Assembly: GCF_013868155.1 (NCBI RefSeq)
Contig: NZ_JACEOG010000001.1
Coordinates: 1,860,001 to 1,924,000, forward strand
Source of the DNA: Aeromicrobium phoceense
Lineage (GTDB): Bacteria; Actinomycetota; Actinomycetes; Propionibacteriales; Nocardioidaceae
Direction of reading: 5' to 3'
Length of the DNA: 64,000 nucleotides
Shown here piece after piece: positions 26,433-35,722 of this stretch. Each line of letters begins with the position of its first letter. The first letter of the stretch is position 1. The notes beneath the pieces are model-generated. The model made no database searches. It was not told the DNA's origin and worked only from the letters and a program-made list of their open reading frames with translations. Both the position numbers and the translations under genes were made by a program.

Positions 26433-28907
26433 ATGACCGTCCTGCGCGACTACGCCGCCTCGGTGATCCAGCCGGCGTTGGGCCAGTCGGCCGCCCTCTA
26501 CGACGAGGTGGCCAGTCCCGACGGCACCCTGCGCAACGCGTGGAAGCGGCTCGCGGCCGAGGCGGTCGACCTGACGCTGCCCGAGCTCACCCGCGTGGGT
26601 GACGAGATCGCGCGCCTGCTGGCCGACGAGGGCGCGGTCTACACGCCGCCGTGCGGTGAGCAGCGCTCGTGGCGGCTCGATCCGGTGCCGCTGGTCATCG
26701 CGGCCGAGGAGTGGGCCACGCTCGAGAAGGGCCTGGCCCAGCGGGCCGAGCTGCTCAACGCGATATCTCTCGACCTCTACGGCCCGCAGGAGCTGCTCTC
26801 CAGCGGCACCCTGCCGCCCAGCATCGTCTTCGGCCACAGCGGCTTCCTGCGGGTGGTGGCACGCGCGAGCGCCGACCACCGCCGCCAGCTCGTCGTCACC
26901 GGCACCGACCTCGGTCGCACGCCGACGGGGGAGTGGCAGGTCATCGCCGACCGGACGCAGGCGCCCTCCGGGATCGGCTTCGCGATGGAGAACCGCCGCG
27001 TGCTGTCACGCGTGCTCCCGGTCGCCTACCGCGAGGCGGGCCTGCACCGGCTCGCGCCGTTCTTCCAGGCCCTGCGCGTCTCCCTGACCCAGTCCGCGCC
27101 GCAGGGGCGCGAGAACCCGCGCATCGTGGTGCTGTCGCCGGGCCCGACCTCGGAGACCGCCTACGACCAGGCGTTCATCGCCACAGCGCTGGGCTTCCCG
27201 CTCGTCGAGGGCAGCGACCTCGTCGCGCGCGACGGCGCCGTCTGGATGCGGGTGCTCGGCCGCCTCGAGCGCGTCGACGTCGTGCTGCGCCGCGTGGACG
27301 CCGAGTGGAGCGACCCGCTGGAGCTGCGCGGCGAGTCCCAGCTGGGTGTCACCGGCCTCACCGAGGCGGTCCGTCGCGGCACCGTCACCGTGGTCAACGG
27401 CCTCGGCTCGGGCGTCCTGGAGAACGCCGCGCTGCTGCCGTTCATGTCGGCGATGTGCGAGCAGCTGCTCGACGAGCCGCTGCGACTGGCCGGCGTCCCC
27501 ACCGTCTGGGCCGGCACGCCCGAAGGCCGCGACCAGCTCCTGGACCGGCTCGACGAGCTCGTCGTCCGCCGGATCGACCCGCCGTTCGAGGTCGGCGGGA
27601 CGTCGCGCGCCGACCTCGTCGCCGCGATCACCGCCGAGCCCCACCGCTACGTCGGCCAAGAGGTGGCCGCCGTCTCGGTCTCGCCCACCCTCGACCGAGG
27701 TCGCCTGCAGCCCCACGCCGTCACCCTGCGGGCGTTCACGCTGCGGCACGGCTCCAGCTACCGCCCGATGATCGGCGGGCTGGCCACCGTCGCCCCGGTG
27801 GGCACCTCGCCAGAGGAGATCAGCACCAGCAAGGACGTCTGGGTGCTGAAGGAGTCGCCGGACGAGCCCGACCAGGGCCTGCTCGACACCGCCCCCGTCG
27901 CGCACGCCCGGGCTCCACTGACCCCCGTGCCGCGCGTGCTCGACGACCTCTTCTGGCTCGGCCGGTACGCAGAGCGCGTGGAGGACCTGCTGCGGCTCGC
28001 GATCGTCACGCACGAGCTGGCGGAGGACTTCCAGGGCCGTCCGCGCTCCAGCGGCGGGCAGACCCTCACCGTGGTCGCGCGACTGCTGCGTTCCCTCAGC
28101 CCGTCATCGCACGATCCCGCCGACTTCGAGGGCGACCTGCGCTCGGTCCTGCTCGACGCCCGCCGCTCCGGCTCGGTCGCGCAGACGGTGGCGCGGCTCA
28201 AGGAGATCGCCCAGAGCGTGCGCGACCAGGTCTCGCCGGACCTGTTCCGGGTCTTCGGCGCGATGGACCGGGCTCGCGGTGCGCTGGCGGCCAACCCGCA
28301 CGGCTGGCAGATCGGCGAGAGCGCCGGCCGCATGCTCACCGACATCCTCGCGCTGCACGGCGTCACCGGGAACATGGTCCGCGACGAGGGCTGGCACCTC
28401 ATGGAGATCGGTCGGGGGATTGAGCGCAGCCTGCAGCTGTGCCACCTGATCGGCCCCACCCTGTCGGTGCGCCGCGGCATCGACGTCGATCGCAACGTCC
28501 ACAACGCCGTCCTCCAGGCCGCCGAGAGCGCCATCACCCACCGGCGCCGGCACCGCGGCGTGGTCCGGGGCGCCTCCGTGCTCGACCTGCTGCTGCTCGA
28601 CGAGTCGAACCCGCGCTCCCTGCTGTTCAACCTGCGCGCCATCGACGCCTCGCTGGCGACACTGCCGGGGTCGAGCGGCTCGACGCGCCCCGAGCGCCTC
28701 GTCGACGACCTGCTGGAGGAGCTCGACCGGCTCGACGTCGCCGCGCTGATGGCGATCGACGGCGAGAACCGGCCGAACTTCGTGCGGTTCGCCCAGGCCA
28801 CGGCCCAGCAGCTCATGCGGCTGTCCGACGCGGTCGCCGAGGTGCACTTCGCCACCGGTCCCACGCCGCGCTCGCTGGCCTTCGCCACGGTGGGGTCGGG
28901 CGCATGA
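26433..28907 (+). CDS. Circularly permuted ATP-grasp / alpha-E fusion protein
   Basis: An 824-residue fusion. Residues about 1-480 are a circularly permuted ATP-grasp domain of the type-2 family (GRTPTGEWQVIADRTQAPSG, then VLSPGPTSETAYDQAFIA and DVWVLKESPDEPDQG); residues about 500-810 are an alpha-helical alpha-E (DUF403) domain (VPRVLDDLFWLGRYAERVED, GWHLMEIGRGIERSLQLCHL). The two are separate genes in many bacteria. ATP-grasp proteins of this kind are predicted peptide-forming amidoligases; no substrate is known. Transglutaminase and metallopeptidase genes follow, so the set may make or process a peptide. Confidence 0.9.
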   Translation: MTVLRDYAASVIQPALGQSAALYDEVASPDGTLRNAWKRLAAEAVDLTLPELTRVGDEIARLLADEGAVYTPPCGEQRSWRLDPVPLVIAAEEWATLEKGLAQRAELLNAISLDLYGPQELLSSGTLPPSIVFGHSGFLRVVARASADHRRQLVVTGTDLGRTPTGEWQVIADRTQAPSGIGFAMENRRVLSRVLPVAYREAGLHRLAPFFQALRVSLTQSAPQGRENPRIVVLSPGPTSETAYDQAFIATALGFPLVEGSDLVARDGAVWMRVLGRLERVDVVLRRVDAEWSDPLELRGESQLGVTGLTEAVRRGTVTVVNGLGSGVLENAALLPFMSAMCEQLLDEPLRLAGVPTVWAGTPEGRDQLLDRLDELVVRRIDPPFEVGGTSRADLVAAITAEPHRYVGQEVAAVSVSPTLDRGRLQPHAVTLRAFTLRHGSSYRPMIGGLATVAPVGTSPEEISTSKDVWVLKESPDEPDQGLLDTAPVAHARAPLTPVPRVLDDLFWLGRYAERVEDLLRLAIVTHELAEDFQGRPRSSGGQTLTVVARLLRSLSPSSHDPADFEGDLRSVLLDARRSGSVAQTVARLKEIAQSVRDQVSPDLFRVFGAMDRARGALAANPHGWQIGESAGRMLTDILALHGVTGNMVRDEGWHLMEIGRGIERSLQLCHLIGPTLSVRRGIDVDRNVHNAVLQAAESAITHRRRHRGVVRGASVLDLLLLDESNPRSLLFNLRAIDASLATLPGSSGSTRPERLVDDLLEELDRLDVAALMAIDGENRPNFVRFAQATAQQLMRLSDAVAEVHFATGPTPRSLAFATVGSGA

Positions 28908-29779
28908 GGTACCGCGTGTGGCACCGCACCACCTACACCTACGACGACGACGTCTCGAACAGCTACGGCCTGGCGCACGTCGTGCCGAGGTCCTCGTCGT
29001 GGCAGCAGGTCGAGTCGGTGGACGTGCGGATCGAGCCCACGCCTGGCGACACCTCGCGCGACACCGACTACTACGGCAACACCGTCACGTACTTCCAGGT
29101 CACCGACCCGCACCGCACGCTCGTGGTGGACGCCACGAGCGAGGTCGAGGTGCAGGTTCCGGTGCACGACCCCGAGGCGCTCGCCACGCCGTGGGAGCTC
29201 GCCCGCCCGGCCGAGCGGCCCGACGTGCCGGGTGCCTGGCGCGCCGTCGACCTCGCGCTGCCGTCCACGCTGGTCGACCAGACCGAGCAGGCGCGCGACT
29301 ACGCCGCCGTGTCGCTGACCCCGGGCCGCCCGGTCGGTGAGGCGGTCACCGACCTGATGCACCGGATCCACGCCGACTTCAGCTACGACAAGACCGCGAC
29401 CACCGTGACGAGCCGGATCGACGACGTCTTCGCGCAGCGGGCAGGGGTCTGCCAGGACTTCGCCCACCTGACCCTGTCGTGCCTGCGCTCGCACGGACTG
29501 GCCGTGGCCTATGTCAGCGGCTACCTCGCCACGACGCCGCCCCCGGGCAAGGAGCGCGTCGTCGGTGCCGATGCCTCGCACGCGTGGGCGGCCGTGTGGC
29601 TGCCTGACGGCTCCTGGCTCGCGCTCGACCCGACGAACGACCACTGGGCCGACGACCGCTACGTCACGGTGGCGTGGGGCCGCGACTACAAGGACGTCCC
29701 GCCGGTGAAGGGCATCATCTACACCGACGCGCGGTCGTCCACCCTCGACGTGCAGGTGGACGTCGCGCCGCTCGCGTGA
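28904..29779 (+). CDS. Transglutaminase-like (bacterial alpha/beta N-terminal) protein
   Basis: A 291-residue protein with an N-terminal bacterial transglutaminase-like domain (RYRVWHRTTYTYDDDVSNSY) and a papain-like transglutaminase core. The catalytic triad is intact: Cys183 (GVCQDFAH), His226 (DASHAW) and Asp242 (LDPTND). It overlaps the ATP-grasp/alpha-E gene (ATGA). Such enzymes usually act as peptidases or amidases; partnership with the ATP-grasp protein is a known genomic association. No signal peptide, so cytoplasmic. Confidence 0.92.
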   Translation: MRYRVWHRTTYTYDDDVSNSYGLAHVVPRSSSWQQVESVDVRIEPTPGDTSRDTDYYGNTVTYFQVTDPHRTLVVDATSEVEVQVPVHDPEALATPWELARPAERPDVPGAWRAVDLALPSTLVDQTEQARDYAAVSLTPGRPVGEAVTDLMHRIHADFSYDKTATTVTSRIDDVFAQRAGVCQDFAHLTLSCLRSHGLAVAYVSGYLATTPPPGKERVVGADASHAWAAVWLPDGSWLALDPTNDHWADDRYVTVAWGRDYKDVPPVKGIIYTDARSSTLDVQVDVAPLA

Positions 29780-29840
29780 TCTCGGCCTCGGCGGCCGTGT
29801 CGGACTGGCGCCACGGCGCCCGCAAGGGAAAGGTGGGGTC

Positions 29841-30833
29841 GTGCGTGCCTTCGAGTGTCGTCAGTGCGGCAACCCCCTCTACTTCGAGAACTCCACCTGC
29901 GTCTCCTGCGGGACGAAGCTGGGGTTCTCTCGCGAGGAGAAGGCGATCGTGCCCGTCGACGAGCAGGGCCGGTACGTCGATGCTGACGGATTCATCTGGT
30001 GGCTCTGCCGCAACCGTGAGCTGTCCTCGTGCACGTGGCTCACGCGCATCGAGGGCACGCTGTGCTTCAACTGCTCCCTGACCCGTACGCGCCCGGCGGA
30101 CAGCGATCCCGCCGGCATGCGGGCGTTCCCGGGTGCCGAGTCGGCCAAGCGCCGGCTGATCGTCGAGCTCGACGCGCTCGAGCTGCCGATCGTCACGCGT
30201 GCCGAGGACCCGGCGAACGGACTGGCCTTCGACCTGCTGTCGAGCGCCAACGTGCCGGTGACCACCGGCCACCAGAACGGCATCGTCACGATCGACCTGG
30301 CCGAGGGCGACAGCGTGCACCGCGAGCGACTGCGGCGTGACCTCGACGAGCCCTACCGCACCCTGCTGGGCCACTTCCGCCACGAGACGGGCCACTACTA
30401 CGAGGAGCAGCTGGTCCGCGGCGACCTCCGTGACCGAGCCCGCGAGCTTTTCGGCGACGAGCGCCAGGACTACCAGGCGGCGCTCGACCGTCACTACGCC
30501 CAGGGGCCCCCGAAGGGGTGGCGCGACCGGTACATCAGCGCCTACGCGACGATGCACCCGTTCGAGGACTTCGCCGAGACGTTCGCGCACTTCCTGCACA
30601 TCACCGACACGATCGACACGGCCCAGTCCTTCGGCCTGACCACGGTCGACGCCCGGGCGTTCCGGTCGTTCCGCGACCTGGTGACCGGGGTCTGGATCCC
30701 GCTGTCGGTCGCGCTGAACCAGATCAACCGCTCGATGGGCAAGGACCCGCTCTACCCGTTCGTGATCGCGGGGCCGGTGCTGGACAAGCTCGAGTTCGTC
30801 GCCTCGCTGTCGCCGCGCTACCGCTCGCTCTGA
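29841..30833 (+). CDS. Zinc-ribbon metallopeptidase (Peptidase_Mx-like)
   Basis: A 330-residue protein. The N-terminal zinc ribbon has CRQCG, CVSCG and a further CFNC; a zincin motif HETGHYYEE lies near residue 181 and a possible third ligand in [13 protein letters not shown] near 244. This matches the putative zinc-binding metallopeptidase family found beside transglutaminase/alpha-E genes; that association here is seen as adjacency (61-bp gap). GTG start preceded by AAGGTGG. It could cleave the product of the upstream ligase; this is inferred. Confidence 0.85.
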   Translation: MRAFECRQCGNPLYFENSTCVSCGTKLGFSREEKAIVPVDEQGRYVDADGFIWWLCRNRELSSCTWLTRIEGTLCFNCSLTRTRPADSDPAGMRAFPGAESAKRRLIVELDALELPIVTRAEDPANGLAFDLLSSANVPVTTGHQNGIVTIDLAEGDSVHRERLRRDLDEPYRTLLGHFRHETGHYYEEQLVRGDLRDRARELFGDERQDYQAALDRHYAQGPPKGWRDRYISAYATMHPFEDFAETFAHFLHITDTIDTAQSFGLTTVDARAFRSFRDLVTGVWIPLSVALNQINRSMGKDPLYPFVIAGPVLDKLEFVASLSPRYRSL

Positions 30834-30886
30834 GGCGCCGCCGCGCGGATTCGTTGCGGGTGGGCGCCATCTGGGACACTGGAGTC

Positions 30887-32032
30887 ATGGCCAACGAGGT
30901 GAATGTCGCGGACGTCAATCCGAAGCCGCTGCCCCTCGTGATGGCACCGGCCCGCGGGCGGGGCAAGCCGCCGCGCCATCTCGCCGACCTCTCGGGCGAC
31001 GAGCGCAAGGCCGCGGCCGAGGAGCTCGGGCTCAAGCCGTACCGCGTCAAGCAGGTCGCGCACCACTACTACGCGCGCCACGAGCGCAATCCCGAGCTGA
31101 TGACCGACCTCCCGGCGAAGGAGCGCGACGCGATCGTCGGCGCCCTGCTGCCGCCGCTGCTGTCGCAGGTGCGCGTGCTCGAGGCCGACAAGGGCACCAC
31201 CCGCAAGACGCTGTGGCGCCTGTTCGACAACGCGCTCGTCGAGTCGGTGCTGATGCGCTACCCCGACCGCGCCACGATCTGCGTCTCCAGCCAGGCCGGC
31301 TGCGGCATGGCGTGCCCGTTCTGCGCCACCGGCCAGGGCGGCCTCCAGCGCAACATGAGCACGGCCGAGATCATCGACCAGGTCGTCGACGCCGCCCACC
31401 AGATGTCCTCCGGCGCGATCCCCGGCGGCCCCGGCCGGCTCTCCAACGTGGTCTTCATGGGCATGGGCGAGCCGATGGCCAACTACAAGGCCGTCATCGG
31501 CGCCGTGCGCCGCATGGTGGCGCCCGCCCCCGACGGCCTCGGCATGAGCGCTCGCAACATCACCGTGTCCACGGTGGGCCTCGTGCCGCGCATGCGCCAG
31601 CTGGCCGAGGAGGGCATCCCGGTCACCCTCGCGCTGAGCCTGCACGCGCCCGACGACGAGCTGCGCAACGAGCTGGTGCCGATCAACAACCGCTCCAGCG
31701 TCGCCGAGACGGTCGAGGCCGCGTGGAACTACGCGAAGACGACGAAGCGCCGCGTCTCGATCGAGTACGCGATGATGCGCGACATCAACGACCAGGCCTG
31801 GCGCGCCGACATGCTGGGCGACGTCCTGAACTCCTACGGCGACTGGGGCTGGGTGCACGTCAACCTCATCCCGCTGAACCCGACGCCCGGCTCCATGTGG
31901 ACTGCCTCGCGCCGCGAGGACGAGCGCGAGTTCGTCCGCCGCCTCGAGGCCAAGGGCATCCCGACGACGGTCCGTGACACCCGCGGCTCCGACATCGACG
32001 GCGCCTGCGGCCAGCTCGCCGCCGCCGAGTAG
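30887..32032 (+). CDS. rlmN: Dual-specificity 23S rRNA / tRNA A2503/A37 methyltransferase
   Basis: Radical SAM enzyme that methylates C2 of adenine in 23S rRNA and some tRNAs. 381 residues; the CxxxCxxC cluster is in [14 protein letters not shown] near residue 138, with [29 protein letters not shown] and the C-terminal catalytic Cys in [16 protein letters not shown]-16-GACACT then six bases to ATG suggests leaderless expression. A near-palindromic hairpin follows at 32052-32100. Confidence 0.96.
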   Translation: MANEVNVADVNPKPLPLVMAPARGRGKPPRHLADLSGDERKAAAEELGLKPYRVKQVAHHYYARHERNPELMTDLPAKERDAIVGALLPPLLSQVRVLEADKGTTRKTLWRLFDNALVESVLMRYPDRATICVSSQAGCGMACPFCATGQGGLQRNMSTAEIIDQVVDAAHQMSSGAIPGGPGRLSNVVFMGMGEPMANYKAVIGAVRRMVAPAPDGLGMSARNITVSTVGLVPRMRQLAEEGIPVTLALSLHAPDDELRNELVPINNRSSVAETVEAAWNYAKTTKRRVSIEYAMMRDINDQAWRADMLGDVLNSYGDWGWVHVNLIPLNPTPGSMWTASRREDEREFVRRLEAKGIPTTVRDTRGSDIDGACGQLAAAE

Positions 32033-32051
32033 CCCGCCCCCTCTCCACTTG

Positions 32052-32100
32052 TGGAACGGGATGCACCTCATTCCCTTCGAGTGGCGTGCATCCGTTTCCA
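32052..32100 (+). terminator. Long imperfect palindrome downstream of rlmN
   Basis: Arms 32052-32066 (TGGAACGGGATGCAC) and 32086-32100 (GTGCATCCGTTTCCA) pair at 13 of 15 positions; the inner eight are perfect. Loop 19 nt. It begins 20 bases past the rlmN stop and is the best terminator candidate, though no U-tract follows on the plus strand. Confidence 0.55.
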
Positions 32101-32233
32101 AAAAGGTGGACGCCGAGGAGCCTCAGAGGTGGCCGGCGTCAGCCATGCCGGCCGGCGCGCTCGCGCTTCGCTTGGCTCTGTCCTCGTCGAGGGCCATACT
32201 GTTCACGTCTGGCGCACTCCGCGTCAGGAAGTG

Positions 32234-32271
32234 AACCCGAGACCCGTCCGGACGGACGCGGCGCTCGGGTT
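32234..32271. terminator. Branched hairpin, terminator of the DUF3800-like gene
   Basis: AACCCGAG (32234-32241) pairs with CTCGGGTT (32264-32271); the loop holds a second palindrome CCGTCCGGACGG. It lies ten bases beyond the minus-strand stop at 32281. On the plus strand it is followed by a T-rich run (TTTCGCGTTTCTC), and a TTGGCT-19-TACTGT promoter-like pair at 32172-32202 lies 30 bases upstream, so it could instead end a short plus-strand RNA. Confidence 0.55.
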
Positions 32272-32280
32272 TCGCGTTTC

Positions 32281-32823
32281 TCAGACCGTACGAGCGTCGT
32301 TGACGATCGGCCCCACTCTTCGCCGCCAATCCCCGCCGCGGGCCCAGCACCAGGCGATGACGTCCGGCAGTGCCAGCAGCGGTTGCGCGCGGAGGGACTG
32401 GTGGCTGTACGTGACCGATGGCGCTCTGGCTTCGCGTACGGCGGCGGAAAGGGCTCTCGCATCCCGCGCGACCAGAGTCTCGTCCAGGTCCAGGTCCAGG
32501 ATCAGATGAGCCGCGCCCTCGGGTGCCGCCCGCACGACGAGAGCCCGAAGCGCCCGCTCCCGACGGCTCAGCTCCGACTCGGGGCCGCGACCTGCATCGA
32601 GCACCCAGGCACGAACGCCGACATGGCGGAGATCGCAGACGGCCCCTGCGATCTGGCTTCGACGACGCGCGCTCTCGTTCTTCATGTGAAGCGCGCGTTG
32701 GCCGGGAAGAACCAGTTTCGCGAGAGCCCTGCGCGACACGCTGAGTGCCGCATCCGGGCATGCGACCGCCACGACCACGTAGCCCTTGGCCTTGGTCTCG
32801 TCGACGAAGAACTGGGTGCCCAC
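32281..32823 (-). CDS. Hypothetical protein resembling the DUF3800 / RNase H-like group
   Basis: A 180-residue protein. It opens with an acidic motif FFVDETKAKGY, continues with ALAKLVLPGQRALHMKNES, has LILDLDLDETL mid-way, and ends with LPDVIAWCWARGGDWRRRV. This order (VDE near the start, His/Lys motif, DxD, DAxAWCW) is typical of a small actinobacterial family related to DUF3800, thought to have an RNase H-like fold. No function is known; it is flanked by a terminator and, upstream, by the two-component regulator gene. GTG start. Confidence 0.7.
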   Translation of the reverse strand: MGTQFFVDETKAKGYVVVAVACPDAALSVSRRALAKLVLPGQRALHMKNESARRRSQIAGAVCDLRHVGVRAWVLDAGRGPESELSRRERALRALVVRAAPEGAAHLILDLDLDETLVARDARALSAAVREARAPSVTYSHQSLRAQPLLALPDVIAWCWARGGDWRRRVGPIVNDARTV

Positions 32824-32881
32824 GCTCGGAGCATCTCGCTCGGAGCCGACAGCGATTCCCGACGTGGGGGTCAGACGATAC

Positions 32882-33550
32882 TCAGAGGCGGCCGGCGTCG
32901 TGCATCGTGATCGCCACCTGCACGCGGTTCGTGGCGTCGAGCTTGGCGAAGATCCGCGAGATGTGCGCCTTCACGGTGGCCAGGCTCATGAACAGCTCGC
33001 CGGCGATCTCGGCGTTCGAGCGACCGTGCCCGACGGCTCGGGCGACGTCGAGCTCGCGCTCGGTCAGCGTGGCGACGAGGCGCTCGGCGTCGGTACGTCG
33101 GTGGTCGGTCGAGTCGGCCGTGACCTGGCGGATCAGGTTCTGCGTCACGGCGGGCGACAGCATCGGCTCGCCGGCCATCACCGCCTCGATCGCCTTGACG
33201 ATCCGCGGGGGAGGGGTGTCCTTCAGCAGGAAGCCCGCGGCGCCGGCGGCCAGCGCGCGCACGATGTGGTCGTCGGCGTCGAAGGTCGTGAGCACCAGGA
33301 CCTTCGGTGCCCGCGGCTCCGCGGAGATCGCGCGGGTCGCCTCGATGCCGTCCATCACGGGCATGCGGAGGTCCATCAGGACGAGGTCGACGGACTGCTC
33401 GCGCACTGCCGCCAGGGCCTCGCGCCCGTTCGCCGCCTCGGCGACGACCTCGATCGTCTTCGCGCCGCCGAGGATGAGGGCCAGGCCGGCGCGGACGAGG
33501 GGGTCGTCGTCGGTCAGCAGGACTCGGGTCAGGCGCTCCACGGCAACCAC
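32882..33550 (-). CDS. NarL/FixJ-family response regulator
   Basis: A 222-residue regulator: receiver domain (residues about 8-125) with acidic pocket TDDDPLVRAG, phospho-Asp in DLVLMDLRMPVMDG and the conserved Lys in GFLLKDTPP; C-terminal LuxR HTH (LTERELDVARAVGHGRSNAEIAGELFMSL, shown as its core SNAEIAGELFMS). GTG 33550 overlaps the kinase stop by 22 bases; GTG 33541 is an alternative. Partner of the upstream kinase; the divergent ABC transporter is the probable target. Confidence 0.93.
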   Translation of the reverse strand: MVAVERLTRVLLTDDDPLVRAGLALILGGAKTIEVVAEAANGREALAAVREQSVDLVLMDLRMPVMDGIEATRAISAEPRAPKVLVLTTFDADDHIVRALAAGAAGFLLKDTPPPRIVKAIEAVMAGEPMLSPAVTQNLIRQVTADSTDHRRTDAERLVATLTERELDVARAVGHGRSNAEIAGELFMSLATVKAHISRIFAKLDATNRVQVAITMHDAGRL

Positions 33551-34716
33551 ACTCTCAGGACGTGGTGGCCGGACACCGTCCCGTGGTGCAGCCGGCCACC
33601 GGCGAGCTCGGCCCGCTCGGTCAGGCCCACCAGTCCGAGACCGGACTCCGGGAAGTCGGGTGATCGGCCACCGGCCGGCAGGGGATTCGACACCTCGATC
33701 ACGAGTCCGTCGTCCGCACCGCCCGTCACCAGCAGCGTGACGCGAGCGTGCGGCGCGTGCTTGGCGGCGTTCGTCAGCCCCTCCTGGACGACGCGATAGG
33801 CGGTGCGCCCGATCAGGTCGGGGATCGTGGCCGGGTCGATCCGGTCGTCGTACTGCAGGTTCATGCCGGAGTCCCGGAACTGGGCGACGAGTCCGTCGAT
33901 GGCGCCCGCGGTGGGCTGCGGCGGCTCGGGGGCGCCGTCGCCGACGTCGTCACGCAGCACGCCGAGCACCTCCCGCAGCTCGATCAGCGCGAGCCGCGAG
34001 CTCTGCTCGATGACCGACGCGGTGCGCTTGATCTCTTCGGGCGCGAGGTCGTCGCGGAAGGTCAGGGCGCCGGCGTGCATCGTCACCATCGAGATCCGGT
34101 GGGCGAGGACGTCGTGCATCTCGCGGGCGATGCGGGCGCGCTCGGCCGTGCGGGCCTGCGAGACACGCGCGCTCTGCTCGGACTCCGCGCGCTCGGCCCG
34201 TTCCTTCAATGTCGCCATCAGCTCACGCCGCGACCCCACGTACATGCCCCAGCCGACGGTGATCCCGACGATCGCGACGACGAAGCCCGCGTTGAACAGG
34301 CGCAAGCCCGAATCGACCGTGGGGTCGATGCCCACGAAGACGAAGGCCGAGAGCATCGTGACGGCGCTGACGGGGATGATCTCGCGCCAGCGCCTGCGGG
34401 TGGACAGTGAGAACAGGGCGAGTGTCGCCGGACCGCCCGCGGTGGTGGCGAAGGCGCTGGCGACGTTCGTCACCAGGGCCACCGTCACGGGGAACCGGCG
34501 GCGCCAGAACATGAGCACGAAGCAGGCGATCCCGACGGCGAGGTCGAGCCACCACCACCAGCGCGCGTTCTCCCACTGCCACGGGAACAGGGTCCACCAC
34601 GCGAGGGCACTGATGCTGAGCCCCAGCACGATGCGCCAGGTGTGACCCCACACGCTGAGGGGAGGGGGCGGGGGCGTCACCGCCTCAGGATAGGGCCGCC
34701 ACCGCGGGCGCCACAT
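33529..34716 (-). CDS. Sensor histidine kinase (HisKA_3)
   Basis: A 395-residue kinase. An N-terminal membrane domain of about five hydrophobic segments (SISALAWWTLFPWQW, LAVGIACFVLMFW) is followed by the dimerisation domain with the phospho-acceptor His in ERARIAREMHDVLAHRISMV and an ATPase domain with NAAKHAPHA and GLGLVGLTERA. No large extracellular sensor loop. The kinase-regulator pair is typical of systems beside ABC exporters. ATG 34716 is used; GTG 34680 would remove a proline-rich leader. Confidence 0.93.
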   Translation of the reverse strand: MWRPRWRPYPEAVTPPPPPLSVWGHTWRIVLGLSISALAWWTLFPWQWENARWWWWLDLAVGIACFVLMFWRRRFPVTVALVTNVASAFATTAGGPATLALFSLSTRRRWREIIPVSAVTMLSAFVFVGIDPTVDSGLRLFNAGFVVAIVGITVGWGMYVGSRRELMATLKERAERAESEQSARVSQARTAERARIAREMHDVLAHRISMVTMHAGALTFRDDLAPEEIKRTASVIEQSSRLALIELREVLGVLRDDVGDGAPEPPQPTAGAIDGLVAQFRDSGMNLQYDDRIDPATIPDLIGRTAYRVVQEGLTNAAKHAPHARVTLLVTGGADDGLVIEVSNPLPAGGRSPDFPESGLGLVGLTERAELAGGRLHHGTVSGHHVLRVWLPWSA

Positions 34717-34780
34717 CGCCCCACGGACGCACCGACCCCCTACTTTCGGCTATCAGGAAAAGCGTGTCGGGGGCTGTCTG

Positions 34781-35722
34781 GTGCCGGTCGGACACGGCAG
34801 GGGGGGACCCCTGATCGAAGTCCAGAGTCTGTCCAAGTCGTACGGCGACTTCCGCGCCGTCGACGACGTCTCGTTCGTGTGCCGCCCAGGGCGCGTCACC
34901 GGGTTCCTCGGACCCAACGGTGCCGGCAAGTCCACGGCGATGCGCATGATCGCCGGCCTGACCCGCCCCTCCGGCGGCTCCGCCACCATCGGCGGCTCGG
35001 CGTACACCGACATCCCGAACCCCGCCACGCAGGTCGGCGTGCTGCTCGACGCCTCCGCTCAGCACGGCGGCCGCACGGGCCGCGAGGTGCTCGTCATCGG
35101 TGCCCGCGCCATGGGTCTGCCCATGTCGCGCGTCGACGAGATGCTCGCCCTCGTCGGCCTCACGCCGAAGGAGGCCAAGCGCCGCGTCCGCAACTACTCG
35201 CTCGGCATGCGCCAGCGCCTCGGCATCGCCCACGCGCTGCTGGGCGACCCGAAGGTCCTCATCCTCGACGAGCCGGCGAACGGCCTCGACCCGGCCGGCA
35301 TCCACTGGATGCGCCAGCTGCTGCGCGAGTACGCCAACCGCGGCGGCACCGTGATGCTCTCGTCGCACCTGCTGCACGAGATCCAGATCATTGCCGACGA
35401 CCTCATCGTCATCGGGCACGGCCGGATCGTCGCCAGCGGCACGAAGGACGAGCTGCTGAAGACCGCGGGATCCCGCGTCCGGGCCCGCGACCAGGTCGCC
35501 CTGCTCGAGGCCCTGAAGGGCGCCGGGCTGGAGGCCATCGTCGCGTCCGACGCGGTCACCTCCCCGGCGTCGCCCGAGGAGGTCGGCCTCGCCGCCGCGA
35601 AGGCCGGGGTGCCCCTGCTCGAGCTGCGCGAGGCAGACGGAGCGGGCCTGGAGGCCATGTTCCTGCAGCTCACCGCCGAAGACCAGCGCGATCTCATCGC
35701 CACCGAAGGAGTCCAGTCATGA
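34781..35722 (+). CDS. ABC transporter ATP-binding protein
   Basis: A 313-residue ATPase: Walker A GPNGAGKST, signature YSLGMRQRLGIA, Walker B VLILDEPANGLDP and the switch His in SSHLLHE, with an extra C-terminal domain of about 80 residues. Resembles exporters of the bacitracin/daunorubicin type. The GTG at 34781 gives a nine-residue leader before the conserved LIEVQSLSKSYG; a strong AGGGGGG sits just before a CTG at 34811, which could be the true start. Stop overlaps the permease ATG. Confidence 0.93.
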   Translation: MPVGHGRGGPLIEVQSLSKSYGDFRAVDDVSFVCRPGRVTGFLGPNGAGKSTAMRMIAGLTRPSGGSATIGGSAYTDIPNPATQVGVLLDASAQHGGRTGREVLVIGARAMGLPMSRVDEMLALVGLTPKEAKRRVRNYSLGMRQRLGIAHALLGDPKVLILDEPANGLDPAGIHWMRQLLREYANRGGTVMLSSHLLHEIQIIADDLIVIGHGRIVASGTKDELLKTAGSRVRARDQVALLEALKGAGLEAIVASDAVTSPASPEEVGLAAAKAGVPLLELREADGAGLEAMFLQLTAEDQRDLIATEGVQS

